In this document: positions 8,642 through 17,477 of the stretch, in pieces | How positions within the stretch are numbered: position 1 is the stretch's first letter | Layout of the letters: the number at the start of each line of letters is the position of its first letter | NCBI RefSeq assembly: GCF_004365965.1 | Contig: NZ_SOEB01000007.1 | Span: 1 to 64,000, forward strand | Source of the DNA: Rhodovulum visakhapatnamense | GTDB taxonomy: Bacteria; Pseudomonadota; Alphaproteobacteria; Rhodobacterales; Rhodobacteraceae | Length of the DNA stretch: 64,000 nucleotides | Direction: 5' to 3' | Notes under the pieces: generated by a model | Told to the model about the DNA's origin: nothing | Databases searched by the model: none | The model's input: the letters and a program-made list of their open reading frames with translations, nothing else | Translations under genes and position numbers: made by a program

Positions 8642-9235
8642 TCAGAGCCAGAACATGAGGCTCGTTGCCGATGCGAGCGCCGCGAGGGTTCGGTTTGCGC
8701 GCCTGAGGCCGGTCGGACTCGAGAGGTGGCGCCGCAGGGCGGATCCCATGGCAGACCAGACGGCCATGCACGGGGTGCCGATCAATGCGAAGGCCAAGCA
8801 AATGATCAGCAATTGAGGAAGAACCGCCTTCTCGGGCTGCAGAAATGCCGAGACGGCTGTGAGAGCGATCAGCCACGATTTCGGATTGATGAACTGGAAC
8901 AACAGCGCCTGAGAAAACGAGATCGGGGTGGCATTAGGTGATTGCGCCAGCGCATCGGCTTTCCAAAGCTTCAGGGCGAGCCAGAGCAGATAGAACGTCC
9001 CAGCCACCTTGAGTGCCAACTGGATACTGGGAAACTGTGCGAAAAGGCTGCTGAGACCGGCGGCCACGAGCAGGATCTGGGAGATCACACCGGTCGGAAT
9101 GCCAACGATCTGCGGTATGGTGCTCCGAAAGCCAAACACCAGCCCCGCGTTGGCGAGAAGCATGTTGTTTGGCCCCGGGGTGATCGACATGACAAAGGCG
9201 TAGAGCGCCAGGGCTCCTATTGTGGTAAACTCCAT
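8642..9235 (-). CDS. LysE/RhtB-family exporter
   Basis: The 197-residue membrane protein has the LysE signature near the N-terminus (SITPGPNNMLLANAGLVFG), the later FQFINPKSWLIAL motif and about six hydrophobic segments. Family members export amino acids such as lysine, threonine or homoserine lactone through the inner membrane; the substrate here cannot be told. The start at MEFTTIGAL was preferred over an in-frame ATG 93 bases upstream because it matches the family N-terminus. It belongs to the less G+C-rich block between bioR and chpT and may be horizontally acquired. Confidence 0.85.
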   Translation of the reverse strand: MEFTTIGALALYAFVMSITPGPNNMLLANAGLVFGFRSTIPQIVGIPTGVISQILLVAAGLSSLFAQFPSIQLALKVAGTFYLLWLALKLWKADALAQSPNATPISFSQALLFQFINPKSWLIALTAVSAFLQPEKAVLPQLLIICLAFALIGTPCMAVWSAMGSALRRHLSSPTGLRRANRTLAALASATSLMFWL

Positions 9236-9462
9236 TTGCGACCTTCCCAGTTCACACGAATACATGCTCCGCGTTCTGGACGGGCAGGGCGATTGAGAGC
9301 TTCTCAACTCGGCATGAGCAGAATCCACGCTTGTCGCGTGCCGCCACGCAAGGGACGAGGTCTCTTGGAGTGGCGCTACGGCGATTCATTCGCTTAGAAG
9401 GAGCCGAAAGGACTGAATGCGAGGTGCGGGCTGAGCTCGCGCCCGCCCGGAAGCGAACTAAA

Positions 9463-10782
9463 ATGACCAGCAAGCCGCCCCCGTTGAGCAGAGCAGAAGG
9501 CCGATTTGAGGTTTCTCGGGAACAGCTCTTCGAAGAGGTTTGGGAAACGCCGATCCTTCATTTGGCCGAGAAGTATGCCGTCTCAGGGTCGTACCTGGCT
9601 CGAGTGTGCACGGTGCTGCGCGTTCCCAGGCCCCCGGTTGGATACTGGCAGAAGAAGGCTGTTGGCAGGGCTCCCCGCCGACCGGAACTACCCGAGGCCC
9701 AGCCCGGAGATCAACAGATCTGGAGCAAGGACAGGCCTCTCGCACGTCCCGCGAGAGAAGAGCGCGGTGAAGAGTGGCAGAAAGCTGGCCGGGGTGCGGC
9801 AAGGCCCGCAGTGAATGCCCTGCTGCGTGGGACGAGGAGCCAGTTTCTCAAGACCCGCAAGATTGATGCCAACGAATTCTTGCGCCCATACAAGCAACTC
9901 CTTTCTGACATCGTTACATCCGCCGCGTCTCTGGAACGAGCGCTCGACCTCGCCGATGGTCTCTATCTGGCGTTTGGAAAGAAGGGGTATCCCGTGCGGT
10001 TCGCCCCTCCGGATCAGAAGTTGCAGCGCGCAAAGATCGAAGAGCGGGAGACCGTCCGCCATGACCGGAAGTACGGTCAGTATGGGCATGGCACCATCTG
10101 GTCGCCGCTCCGACCCACAATTGCGTACCTGGGCGCCATCCCGATCGGGCTGGTTCTGACGGAGATGACCGAGCGAGCGACTATGCGCTACCAAAATGGG
10201 AAGTACGTTCGTGAAAGCACGCTCAATCGACGACAGGGGCGGTCGATGTTGCCATCACACAGTTGGACGACAGAACAGGACCTGCCTTGCGGACGCTTTC
10301 GCTTGGTCGCCTATTCTCCGCACCCCGGAGTAGAGTGGCAGCTTACATGGCAGGAGACCAGTAAGCGCTCGTTCAATCGGGAGTTCGGCGAAGTGATCCG
10401 CAAGCTTGAAGGCTCGGCCGAAGAGTTGAAGGCTCTCATGGACGCGGCCGATGACGAGGCTGCCCGGAAGAAAAGGGAACAGGAGCTTCAATGGGAGCGC
10501 TGGCGGAGGGAAGAGGATAAGCGCAGTGAGGCGAAGGCCCGCACCGAGAGCCTTCAACAGCTTTCGGATATCATGGCGGATTGGACCAAGGCGCTCTCCG
10601 TCGAGATGTTCTTCGTCGAGGCCGAAAAGCGTATGCAGATGGTGGACGGAGAGCGGCGCGTGCATCTGGAGTCCCGGCTGCGTTTGGCGCGTTCGATGCT
10701 GGGCGATCTCGATCCGCTATCATTCATCGAGCAGTGGGTTTCGCCGGAGGAGCGCTACCAGCGAAAGTTCAAGGATGAATAG
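9463..10782 (+). CDS. Orphan 439-residue protein with N-terminal HTH-like motif
   Basis: Function is not recognised. Residues about 15-65 read SREQLFEEVWETPILHL, a tyrosine- and alanine-containing linker, then LARVCTVLRVPRPPVGYW. This is a repeated-fold pattern I know from uncharacterised proteins scattered in proteobacterial accessory regions, and it looks like a helix-turn-helix. The middle (about 180-320) is a mixed alpha/beta domain, and residues about 345-405 are a charged, probably coiled-coil helix rich in E, K and R. The start MTSKPPPLSRAEG follows a clearly non-coding-like lead-in; an in-frame ATG at 9331 would overlap the region before lysE. It sits alone between divergent lysE and the MFS gene. 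Confidence 0.7.
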   Translation: MTSKPPPLSRAEGRFEVSREQLFEEVWETPILHLAEKYAVSGSYLARVCTVLRVPRPPVGYWQKKAVGRAPRRPELPEAQPGDQQIWSKDRPLARPAREERGEEWQKAGRGAARPAVNALLRGTRSQFLKTRKIDANEFLRPYKQLLSDIVTSAASLERALDLADGLYLAFGKKGYPVRFAPPDQKLQRAKIEERETVRHDRKYGQYGHGTIWSPLRPTIAYLGAIPIGLVLTEMTERATMRYQNGKYVRESTLNRRQGRSMLPSHSWTTEQDLPCGRFRLVAYSPHPGVEWQLTWQETSKRSFNREFGEVIRKLEGSAEELKALMDAADDEAARKKREQELQWERWRREEDKRSEAKARTESLQQLSDIMADWTKALSVEMFFVEAEKRMQMVDGERRVHLESRLRLARSMLGDLDPLSFIEQWVSPEERYQRKFKDE

Positions 10783-11008
10783 GGCATCAATCGTGGGGGG
10801 CATAGCGCCGACTTCCATCCATCGCGCCGCTCTTCGAAATGGAAGCGCACCGCGCCTGGCGCCAAGCTCAGTCCTCTGCAGAAGGCTTGATGTTTCCGTC
10901 CCGACCGACCTCAGCAAAGGTGCGTTGCGTCCCGCAGGAAACGGGCAGGATTAGAAAATCTCATTCTCTCGGCAAGAGACGTCAGTTGTGCGAACAAGGC
11001 CGTAGTGC

Positions 11009-12190
11009 ATGTCTGATGCTATGCAAACAGGCCGTGTCCGTTCCGAACATCTATCCGCCGCTCTGCTCCGCCTTCTGGCAGTCGGTGCCGGTGCGGCCGT
11101 CGCTAGCAGCTACTATAATCAGGCTTTCCTCGGCCATCTGACAACGGATTTCGAGCTGACGGCTGGTACCGCCGCCATCGTGCCCGTGCTGACGCAGGCA
11201 GGCAACGCGCTTGGGGTACTCTTCCTCGCGCCACTCGGGGACCGGCTCGAGCGTAAGTCACTTATCCTCGTGAGCATTGTCGCCCTCGTGGCGGCGCTGA
11301 TCGGTGCGGCTGTCTCGCCCGGCTTCGTGTGGCTCGCTGTTGCTAGTTTCGCGGTCGGCCTGTTCGCCACGGTCGCCCAGCAGATCGTGCCGCTCGCCGT
11401 GCATCTGGCTCCTCCCGACAGTCAAGGTCGTGCACTTGGCACGGTAACAGGCGGCATCCTGATCGGAATTCTGCTTGCCCGAGCGGCAAGCGGCATAATC
11501 TCGGACCTTTGGGGATGGCCTTACGTGTTCTGGCTGGCCGCGGTGGTGATGAGCATTGTCGGCGCGGCGCTGGCGCGTTGGCTTCCGCGTGCGATGCCGA
11601 CGACCAACGTGGGTTATCTGCGCCTGCTTGGCTCTCTTTGGACGTTGGTACGCAAGCATGGCGTTCTCCGGCGCGTGGTCGCGGTGCAATTCCTGATCTT
11701 TGCGACCTTCATCAGTTTTTGGTCGAACCTCGCGCTTCTAATGGCTGAGCCGCAGCATGAACTCGGAGGAACAGCTGTAGGTCTTCTGGCGCTTGTCGGT
11801 GTCGTCGGTGCAATTGCCGCGCCTATCGCAGGCGGGTTATCAGACAGGCGCGGGCCTGCCGTGGTAGTGTCGATGGGCGCGGGGCTCGTGATTCTGGCCT
11901 TCCTCATTTTCGGGCTCTGGCAAGGTTCCATTATTGGGTTGGTCACCGGCATTGTGATCATGGATCTTGCTGTGCAATCCTCCCAGGTTGCCAACCAGTC
12001 GCGCGTCTATGCACTCGATCCGAACGCACGCAGCCGGCTTAACACCATATTCATGGCAACCATGCTCGCTGGTGGCGCGGTCGGGGCCGGCATTGGTGGA
12101 GCTGCCTACGCCGAGTGGGGCTGGAGCGGCACATGCGCTTTGGGCGTCATCTCGGCTACCTTGGCGCTGCTGTTGTCGTGGAAGCCCTAA
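11009..12190 (+). CDS. MFS drug/metabolite exporter
   Basis: The 393-residue protein has the twelve hydrophobic segments of a major facilitator. After the second segment it has the motif-A-like GDRLERKSLI, and the repeated form GGLSDRRGPAVVV is between segments seven and eight. It resembles the DHA1-type exporters related to YdeA/AraJ; the substrate is unknown. The island location, next to an integrase and with G+C below that of flanking core genes, suggests acquisition by transfer. It is convergent with the integrase gene, with 71 bases between them. Confidence 0.88.
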   Translation: MSDAMQTGRVRSEHLSAALLRLLAVGAGAAVASSYYNQAFLGHLTTDFELTAGTAAIVPVLTQAGNALGVLFLAPLGDRLERKSLILVSIVALVAALIGAAVSPGFVWLAVASFAVGLFATVAQQIVPLAVHLAPPDSQGRALGTVTGGILIGILLARAASGIISDLWGWPYVFWLAAVVMSIVGAALARWLPRAMPTTNVGYLRLLGSLWTLVRKHGVLRRVVAVQFLIFATFISFWSNLALLMAEPQHELGGTAVGLLALVGVVGAIAAPIAGGLSDRRGPAVVVSMGAGLVILAFLIFGLWQGSIIGLVTGIVIMDLAVQSSQVANQSRVYALDPNARSRLNTIFMATMLAGGAVGAGIGGAAYAEWGWSGTCALGVISATLALLLSWKP

Positions 12191-12261
12191 TTCGAGGCGA
12201 TGCGAAAAATGTCCGCCTTGATCAACGCGGCGGTCGGGCGTTTACCCAGACGGCCCAAGCG

Positions 12262-13602
12262 TCATGTCCCCAACTCGTCGCGCGCCATTGCCACCCCGTC
12301 GAGGAACTGGTCAAGGGAACGCTTTCTGGCAGACCGATCAAAAGCGTAAGCTGGTTGTTTGAATTGGTTGCCAGTCAGAAGTCCTGAGATGTAGCCCGCG
12401 ACGGTATCGGCGGCCATGACGAGGCTGCTATCGAGGGTATGCACATACTTGCTCGTTACAGAACCCTTCGAGTGCCCGAGGAGGGCCGCGATGGTGATTT
12501 CGCTGAAGCCGAGTTCGTGCGCTATGCTCGCGAAGCTGTGGCGCAAGACATGCGCGGTGATATCGGAGAGTTCGGTGTTCTCGAAAAGCTGGCTCCATTG
12601 CTTCGGAAAATTGCCGAATGCGTTGTTGCCGCGCACACCCGGGAACACGAACGGCCCTTCCTTTCTCAAGCTCCGCGTTTCCAAGAACTCGACAACTGCC
12701 AGTCCTATCGGTCGTGTGGACGCTCCTTCCTTTGTCTCTGACAGCCTCAGACAGCTGTTGGGAAGATCGACATCGGACCAGCGGAGTTCGATAATCTCGC
12801 TGCGCCGGCAGCCCGTGAGGGCGATCTGGCGGACGATGCTGACCATGGTGGCGAGGTTTTCATCCCGCTCGGCCTTGTCCAGAATCTTACCCATCAACTG
12901 ATACTCGCTGTGTGTCAGACGCCGGTCGCGAACGCGATCTTTGGGCTTCCTGATGCCATGCGCGACGTTCGTATCGACGATGCCCGCCTCCGAAGCATAG
13001 GTGAGGATACCGCCCAGCAACCCGACCGCCCGGGTTGCTGTCCCCTGGCCACCCCGCAAGATCGTCTTGCCCCTTAGCTTTTTGGTCTTTCGCGTAGCGC
13101 GGGTTTTGCCGAGGATAATGTCATTCATCATCTTCGTAACATCCACTTTGGTCAGATCACGCACCCTCTTCTTGCCGATCAGTGGGATGATATGCCCATT
13201 GATCCGCCCGATATCGGTGGAGACCGTTGATGGTCTCTTGGGCTGCCCACGTTTCCCGAGGATGAGGCCGGCGTGCAGGTCTTCGATGTAGCGCTCACAG
13301 AGCTGTTGCATGGTCATGGCCTGTCGGTCTTCGTGGCGCTCTTCGGCCGGATCATCGCCCTGAGCGACGCGCCCTAGCTGGACCTTGGCCTCTCGTCTGG
13401 CTGTTTCGGCAGTCCAGATACCGTGGAGGCCAATCGTATAGCGGCGCGACCGTCCGTCACGGCGATACTGGATCACGTAGCTGCGCTTCCCAGAAGCGAA
13501 AACACGCAACCCGAAGCCAGGCAGGTCGCTGTCCCAGACAACGTAGTCCTTCTTCTGGCTCTTGACGCTTTCAACCAGCCGTTTTGTGATCTTTGGCATC
13601 AT
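12262..13602 (-). CDS. Tyrosine recombinase (phage/ICE-type integrase)
   Basis: The 446-residue protein has an N-terminal DUF4102-type arm-binding domain (DSDLPGFGLRVFASGKRSYV), a SAM-like core-binding domain and a C-terminal catalytic domain. Catalytic residues are visible: arginine in LTGCRRSEI, HxxR in HVLRHSFAS, histidine in LLGHSKGS, and the tyrosine in SKYVHTLD. The start at the MMPKI pair was chosen because GACGAGG lies just upstream; ATG at 13614 is also possible. It is intact. Upstream, CGTAAGCA occurs twice (13631-13638 and 13642-13649) and could be an arm site. No tRNA or att duplication was found next to it. Confidence 0.92.
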   Translation of the reverse strand: MMPKITKRLVESVKSQKKDYVVWDSDLPGFGLRVFASGKRSYVIQYRRDGRSRRYTIGLHGIWTAETARREAKVQLGRVAQGDDPAEERHEDRQAMTMQQLCERYIEDLHAGLILGKRGQPKRPSTVSTDIGRINGHIIPLIGKKRVRDLTKVDVTKMMNDIILGKTRATRKTKKLRGKTILRGGQGTATRAVGLLGGILTYASEAGIVDTNVAHGIRKPKDRVRDRRLTHSEYQLMGKILDKAERDENLATMVSIVRQIALTGCRRSEIIELRWSDVDLPNSCLRLSETKEGASTRPIGLAVVEFLETRSLRKEGPFVFPGVRGNNAFGNFPKQWSQLFENTELSDITAHVLRHSFASIAHELGFSEITIAALLGHSKGSVTSKYVHTLDSSLVMAADTVAGYISGLLTGNQFKQPAYAFDRSARKRSLDQFLDGVAMARDELGT

Positions 13603-13782
13603 CAACCTCGTCATCAGAGCAACTGAGCCGCGTAAGCACCACGTAAGCAGTCGGGCGAAAGCTACGGAGTAGTTGCGGCTACTGGTTTCGACGACGAGCG
13701 AACTTAAACACAAGCGATTTTAAGATGTTAGCGTGCCGTGGCGTGCTGCGTCCCGCATTTCGGATAGGCCACGATTAATTGC

Positions 13783-14388
13783 TCAGAAGGCAAGCGTCAG
13801 GTGGGTTTCGTCATGATCGAAGGTCAGCCGCCGTCCCGCCTCGGCCAGCGCGATGGGCAGAAGCGCGAACTGTACCTCGGCTGGGCGGAGGTCCTCATGG
13901 CAGAGCGCCCCTTCGGTCAGCGGCGTCCAGAGCCGCGGATCGAGGCTCATCCGCTCGGCCTCGGCCTGCATGACAACGCGCCCCTCCGACCAGGACAGCG
14001 CGATGCGCCCGCCCCGGGGCAGGGCCGTTTCGGCGCAAAGCACCGCCAGCAGCGCGACCTTGGCCATCGCACGGCTGAGCGCTGCGGGCGGTTCGGCCGT
14101 CACGTTATGGCGGCTGCCGCCGTAATAGTCGGCAAGGATCTCGCAGACTTCGCGTCCGGCGACCTCGGCGCCGTCGCCTGCCGCGCCGAAGGCCAGGCGG
14201 AACATGCGGATCCGGGCATTGGCGCGGGCCACGCTGTCCGAGATCAGCGCCAGTTCTTCGCCCGGCGCGTCATCGGGCGTCTCGGCGGCGGCCATGGCCA
14301 AAAGCTCCATCCCGTTGCCGATGGCGCCGAGCGGGCTGATAAGATCGTGGCAGATACGCGATCCCACAAGCGCTGTCAGATCAGTCAT
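13783..14388 (-). CDS. chpT: ChpT histidine phosphotransferase
   Basis: The 201-residue protein begins with the H-box SRICHDLISPLGAIGNG, whose histidine accepts the phosphoryl group, followed by a long helical hairpin and a degenerate ATPase-like C-terminal domain without nucleotide motifs. ChpT shuttles phosphate from CckA to CtrA and CpdR in alphaproteobacteria. A good GGGAGG ribosome-binding site lies eight bases before the ATG. The integrase-bearing island ends just past its stop codon, and the CDS itself appears complete. A CtrA-type box lies 250 bases away in the next intergenic region. Confidence 0.88.
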   Translation of the reverse strand: MTDLTALVGSRICHDLISPLGAIGNGMELLAMAAAETPDDAPGEELALISDSVARANARIRMFRLAFGAAGDGAEVAGREVCEILADYYGGSRHNVTAEPPAALSRAMAKVALLAVLCAETALPRGGRIALSWSEGRVVMQAEAERMSLDPRLWTPLTEGALCHEDLRPAEVQFALLPIALAEAGRRLTFDHDETHLTLAF

Positions 14389-14423
14389 GGCAGCCTCCCG
14401 GTCCCGCGGAAAGGACAGAGCCG

Positions 14424-14606
14424 ATGCACCCGATGAACGCGATCCTCGAACCCGGAATGCTGGTCCGCCATCCGGGGCAGCCGGACTGGGGCCTTGGCCA
14501 GGTGCAATCGGTCATCGGGGCGCGGATCACGGTGAATTTCACCGAGGCCGGAAAAGTCGTCATCGACGGAACGCGGGTCGAGCTCATACCTGTCTTCGAG
14601 TCCTGA
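14424..14606 (+). CDS. DUF3553 small protein
   Basis: This 60-residue protein contains the compact DUF3553 motif series GMLVRHPGQPDWGLGQVQS and ITVNFTEAGK. The fold is predicted to be a small SH3-like/CarD-like barrel, and similar modules occur beside UvrD helicases. No function is known for the stand-alone form. AAAGGA lies nine bases before the ATG. It is divergent from chpT with only 35 bases between them, so the two probably share a promoter region. Confidence 0.8.
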   Translation: MHPMNAILEPGMLVRHPGQPDWGLGQVQSVIGARITVNFTEAGKVVIDGTRVELIPVFES

Positions 14607-14638
14607 TATACGTGTACGGCGCAAAGCTGCCCCATCAT

Positions 14639-14657
14639 CGTTAATGGGACATTAACG
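14639..14657. promoter_or_regulatory. CtrA-type box upstream of olsBA
   Basis: TTAATGGGACATTAA (14641-14655) is exactly TTAA-N7-TTAA, the full CtrA recognition motif. It lies inside a 19-base palindrome, CGTTAATG-GGA-CATTAACG. It is 118 bases before the olsB start and directly follows the DUF3553 gene, close to chpT. Binding by CtrA is inferred from sequence only. Confidence 0.55.
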
Positions 14658-14772
14658 CGGCCGGAACACCCGCGCTGCCGCGATCTGCCGGTCCGGCCGC
14701 GTCAGGCCGCGCGGTTGCACTTGCGCCGGTGCCGCCCTAGAAGCGGGCGTCAATGTGGTGTGGGGTCAAGAG

Positions 14773-15549
14773 ATGCAGCCGCCCGAGGAGTTCTTTCAGC
14801 TTCGTCTGGCCCGAGGCGAGGCCGACCTGATGGCCGCTCAGCGCCTGCGCTACGAGGTTTTCGTGGCCGAGCTGGGGGCGGACGGGCCGCTGGTGGACCA
14901 TGAGGCGCGGCTGGAACGCGACGATCTGGACCCGCATTTCGACCATCTGATCCTGATCGACACAAGGCGCGACGCGGCGGCGCTTGACCATGTGGTGGGG
15001 GTCTACCGGTTGCTGACCTCGGACCGGGCGGCTGCCATCGGGCGGTTCTACAGCGAGGACGAATACGACCTGTCGGCGCTGAAGGCCTCGGGGCGGCGGC
15101 TGCTGGAGCTGGGCCGGTCCTGCGTGCATCCCGACTATCGCGGCGGCACCGCGCTGTATCACCTGTGGAACGGGCTGGCCGATTACGTGCTCGACCAGGG
15201 GATCGAGGTGCTGTTCGGGGTGGCAAGCTTTCATGGCACCGATGCCCGGGCGCTGGCCGAGCCGCTGTCCTATCTGCATCACCGCCATCTGGCGCCTTCG
15301 GACCTGCGGGTCCGGGTCCTGCCCGAGCATTTCCAGCGGATGGACCTGATGCCCGAGTCCGAGATCGACCGCAAACGCGCGATGCTGGCAATGCCCGCGC
15401 TGATCAAGGCCTATCTGCGGCTTGGCGGCTTCGTGGGCGAGGGCGCCTTCATCGACCGGGCCTTCAACACCACCGATGTGTGCCTTCTGATGGACACCGC
15501 CAAGATGAACGAGAAAAGCCGGTCGCGCTACGGGCGGGGTCAGGGGTGA
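14773..15549 (+). CDS. olsB: L-ornithine N(alpha)-acyltransferase
   Basis: This GNAT-fold protein of 258 residues matches OlsB, which moves a 3-hydroxyacyl chain from ACP to ornithine to make lyso-ornithine lipid. Visible motifs include AAQRLRYEVFVAELG near the N-terminus and ELGRSCVHPDYRGG, which ends the acyl-donor-binding core. The downstream olsA overlaps it by four bases, which confirms the pathway. A GTG start at 14755 would add six residues and neither start has a strong ribosome-binding site. A CtrA-type box lies upstream. Confidence 0.88.
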   Translation: MQPPEEFFQLRLARGEADLMAAQRLRYEVFVAELGADGPLVDHEARLERDDLDPHFDHLILIDTRRDAAALDHVVGVYRLLTSDRAAAIGRFYSEDEYDLSALKASGRRLLELGRSCVHPDYRGGTALYHLWNGLADYVLDQGIEVLFGVASFHGTDARALAEPLSYLHHRHLAPSDLRVRVLPEHFQRMDLMPESEIDRKRAMLAMPALIKAYLRLGGFVGEGAFIDRAFNTTDVCLLMDTAKMNEKSRSRYGRGQG

Positions 15550-16361
15550 GCACCTGGCGCGGCGCCGCGCCGCCCGAGGCGCCCCCGATCGACGCGGCGG
15601 GCTGGCTGCGGGTCGCGCTGCGCGGCGGGGCGCTGATCGCGGTGCTTTGTGTTGGCATGATGCTGAAACTGACGCTTCGGCTGGTCGAACGGCCGCTTTT
15701 CGGGCTGAGGCGGCCGGTGACGCCCTGGATCACCCAAGGGGTCAGCCGGGCCGCGCTGGCGATCCTCGGGATGCGCTACCGGCGACGGGGGCGGCCGATG
15801 CGCGAACGCGGCGCGCTGGTCGCGAACCATGCCTCCTGGCTTGACATCTTTGCGCTGAACGCGGGCGGACGGGTCTATTTCGTCTCGAAGGCCGAGGTCG
15901 CGGACTGGCCCGGGATCGGCTGGCTGGCGCGGGCGGCCGGAACCGTTTTCATTGCCCGCGAAAAGCGCGAGGCAAAGGCCCAGGCTGACCTCTTCGAGAC
16001 GCGGTTGAAGGCCGGGCACCGGCTGGTTTTCTTCCCCGAAGGCACCTCGACCGACGGGCGCCGGGTGCTGCCCTTCAAGTCGACGCTGTTCGCGGCCTTC
16101 TTCGGCGCCGACCTGCGCGACATTCTCTGGGTGCAGCCGGTGACGGTCGTCTACACCGCGCCCGAGGGCGAGGACCCGGCCTTCTATGGCTGGTGGGGCG
16201 ACATGGGCTTTGGCCCGCATGCGCTGAAGCTTCTGGCGACGGCACGCCCCGGCGGGGTCGAGCTGGTCTATCACCCGCCGCTCCGGGTGGCGGAGGCCGA
16301 AAACCGCAAGGCGCTGGCGCTGGCCTGCGAGACGGCGGTGCGGAGCGCCGCCGCAGGCTAG
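15546..16361 (+). CDS. olsA: Lyso-ornithine lipid O-acyltransferase
   Basis: The 271-residue PlsC-like acyltransferase has an N-terminal membrane segment (about residues 18-40), the HxxxxD-type motif in NHASWLDIF and the FFPEGTSTDGR phosphate-binding motif. It adds the second acyl chain to lyso-ornithine lipid at the inner membrane. The GTG start overlaps the olsB stop (GTGA). A 1-acylglycerol-3-phosphate acyltransferase role is the main alternative, but coupling to olsB argues for OlsA. Confidence 0.88.
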   Translation: MSTWRGAAPPEAPPIDAAGWLRVALRGGALIAVLCVGMMLKLTLRLVERPLFGLRRPVTPWITQGVSRAALAILGMRYRRRGRPMRERGALVANHASWLDIFALNAGGRVYFVSKAEVADWPGIGWLARAAGTVFIAREKREAKAQADLFETRLKAGHRLVFFPEGTSTDGRRVLPFKSTLFAAFFGADLRDILWVQPVTVVYTAPEGEDPAFYGWWGDMGFGPHALKLLATARPGGVELVYHPPLRVAEAENRKALALACETAVRSAAAG

Positions 16362-16383
16362 GCCGCGCGCCTCTGCCGGGGCC

Positions 16384-17004
16384 TCAGCCCATGGCCGCGA
16401 TCAGTTTCCCGAGCGCAGCCGAGGCGTCCTCTTCGCGCCAGATTTCCTCGCCGATGGCGAAGAAATCGGTGATCGGGGTCAGGGCCGCGACCGTGGCGGG
16501 ATCGAGCGCGCCTTCGGCCACCACGGGAATCTCGATCATCTCGGACCACCAGGCGAACAGATCGGCCTCGGCGCGGCTGCCATCGCCCAGCCCGCTTTCG
16601 CCGACCGGCCCGAAGGCGATGTAATCGGCCCCGCCCTCGCCCGCGCCAATGCCGTCATGGCGCGAGGCCCCGCAGAAGGCGCCGACGATCGGATCTGCCC
16701 CCAGAAGCGTACGCACCTTGCGGACGCTGCGCCCGCCATCGGTCAGGTGCACCCCATCCAGTCCCAGCCGCTCGACCAGGCCGACATGGGTCTCGATGAC
16801 CAGCGGCACGTCGCGCTCATGGGCGATCTCGCGCAGGCCGTCGGCGGCGCGGGCCACGAGATCCTCGTCGCGGCTGGCCATCGACAGGCGCAGGCAGGCG
16901 ATGTCATGGCTGTCCAGCACCCCGGCCAGGCGCGGGCCGAAGCTCTCGGGATCGAAGGCGGGCGGGGTGATCAGGTAGATCTGCGGGCGCTCGGGTTCGG
17001 CCAT
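16384..17004 (-). CDS. Thiamine-phosphate synthase-like protein (ThiE/TenI fold)
   Basis: The 206-residue TIM-barrel protein resembles ThiE: DGVHLTDGGRSVRKVR near the middle and YIAFGPVGESG near the C-terminal phosphate site. ThiE joins HMP-PP and the thiazole phosphate. The usual HVGQ(E/D)D metal-binding motif is changed to HLTDGG, and the expected C-terminal GVA motif reads FAIGEEI. It may therefore be a TenI-like or otherwise divergent member rather than the housekeeping enzyme. No other thi gene is nearby. The stop lies 22 bases from the convergent olsA stop. Confidence 0.75.
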   Translation of the reverse strand: MAEPERPQIYLITPPAFDPESFGPRLAGVLDSHDIACLRLSMASRDEDLVARAADGLREIAHERDVPLVIETHVGLVERLGLDGVHLTDGGRSVRKVRTLLGADPIVGAFCGASRHDGIGAGEGGADYIAFGPVGESGLGDGSRAEADLFAWWSEMIEIPVVAEGALDPATVAALTPITDFFAIGEEIWREEDASAALGKLIAAMG

Positions 17005-17032
17005 TTGCGGGCTCCTCTTATCCGTGGCGCCG

Positions 17033-17407
17033 CTATAGCGGGGTTTTTTCCGGTTGGCTACGGCCCGCCTGCCGAACCTGTTTGGGCGGAAGGCTCCGGA
17101 CGAAGGCCAGCGCCAGCGCCAGCATCTGCCCGCGCCGCGCGTCGTCGGCCATCAGATCGGCATCGACAGAGATGACCCCCGTCATTCGCCGCCCCGAGGA
17201 CGCAAAGGGCCGCGTACCGGGCAGCGCCAGCGCCTCGGCCGCGCGGTCGGGACAGACCCGGAAGAACCCCGCCTCGCCGAAGGCGCCGCAGACCTTATGG
17301 CTTTCCAGCAGAAAGCAAAGCCCGCCGAACATCCGCCGTTCGGTGACAAACCCGGCCTCATTCAGATCGCCCCGCAACTCTGCGGCCAATCCTTCGTCGA
17401 ATGCCAT
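17033..17407 (-). CDS. TfoX N-terminal domain protein
   Basis: The 124-residue protein matches the TfoX/Sxy N-terminal domain through ERRMFGGLCFLLESHKVCG and the later GRRMTGVISVDAD segment. The domain occurs in the competence regulator Sxy of gammaproteobacteria. In alphaproteobacteria the isolated domain is widespread and of unknown function. The start MAFDEGLAAELR matches the family beginning; the longer frame to 17611 would overlap the divergent trmJ. It lies 28 bases upstream of the ThiE-like gene on the same strand. Confidence 0.85.
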   Translation of the reverse strand: MAFDEGLAAELRGDLNEAGFVTERRMFGGLCFLLESHKVCGAFGEAGFFRVCPDRAAEALALPGTRPFASSGRRMTGVISVDADLMADDARRGQMLALALAFVRSLPPKQVRQAGRSQPEKTPL

Positions 17408-17477
17408 GCGCCCCTCTGGCTTGCCCTTTCGCCGGTCAAAGCGTATCACCCCGCAGTTTTTGAAGGAAGCGAGCCCC

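Noticed and set aside
12256-13799. A 9-base direct repeat CAAGCGTCA at 12256-12264 and 13791-13799 as att sites of the integrase
   Set aside because: The two copies flank only the integrase gene, have no similarity beyond nine bases, and such matches are common by chance.
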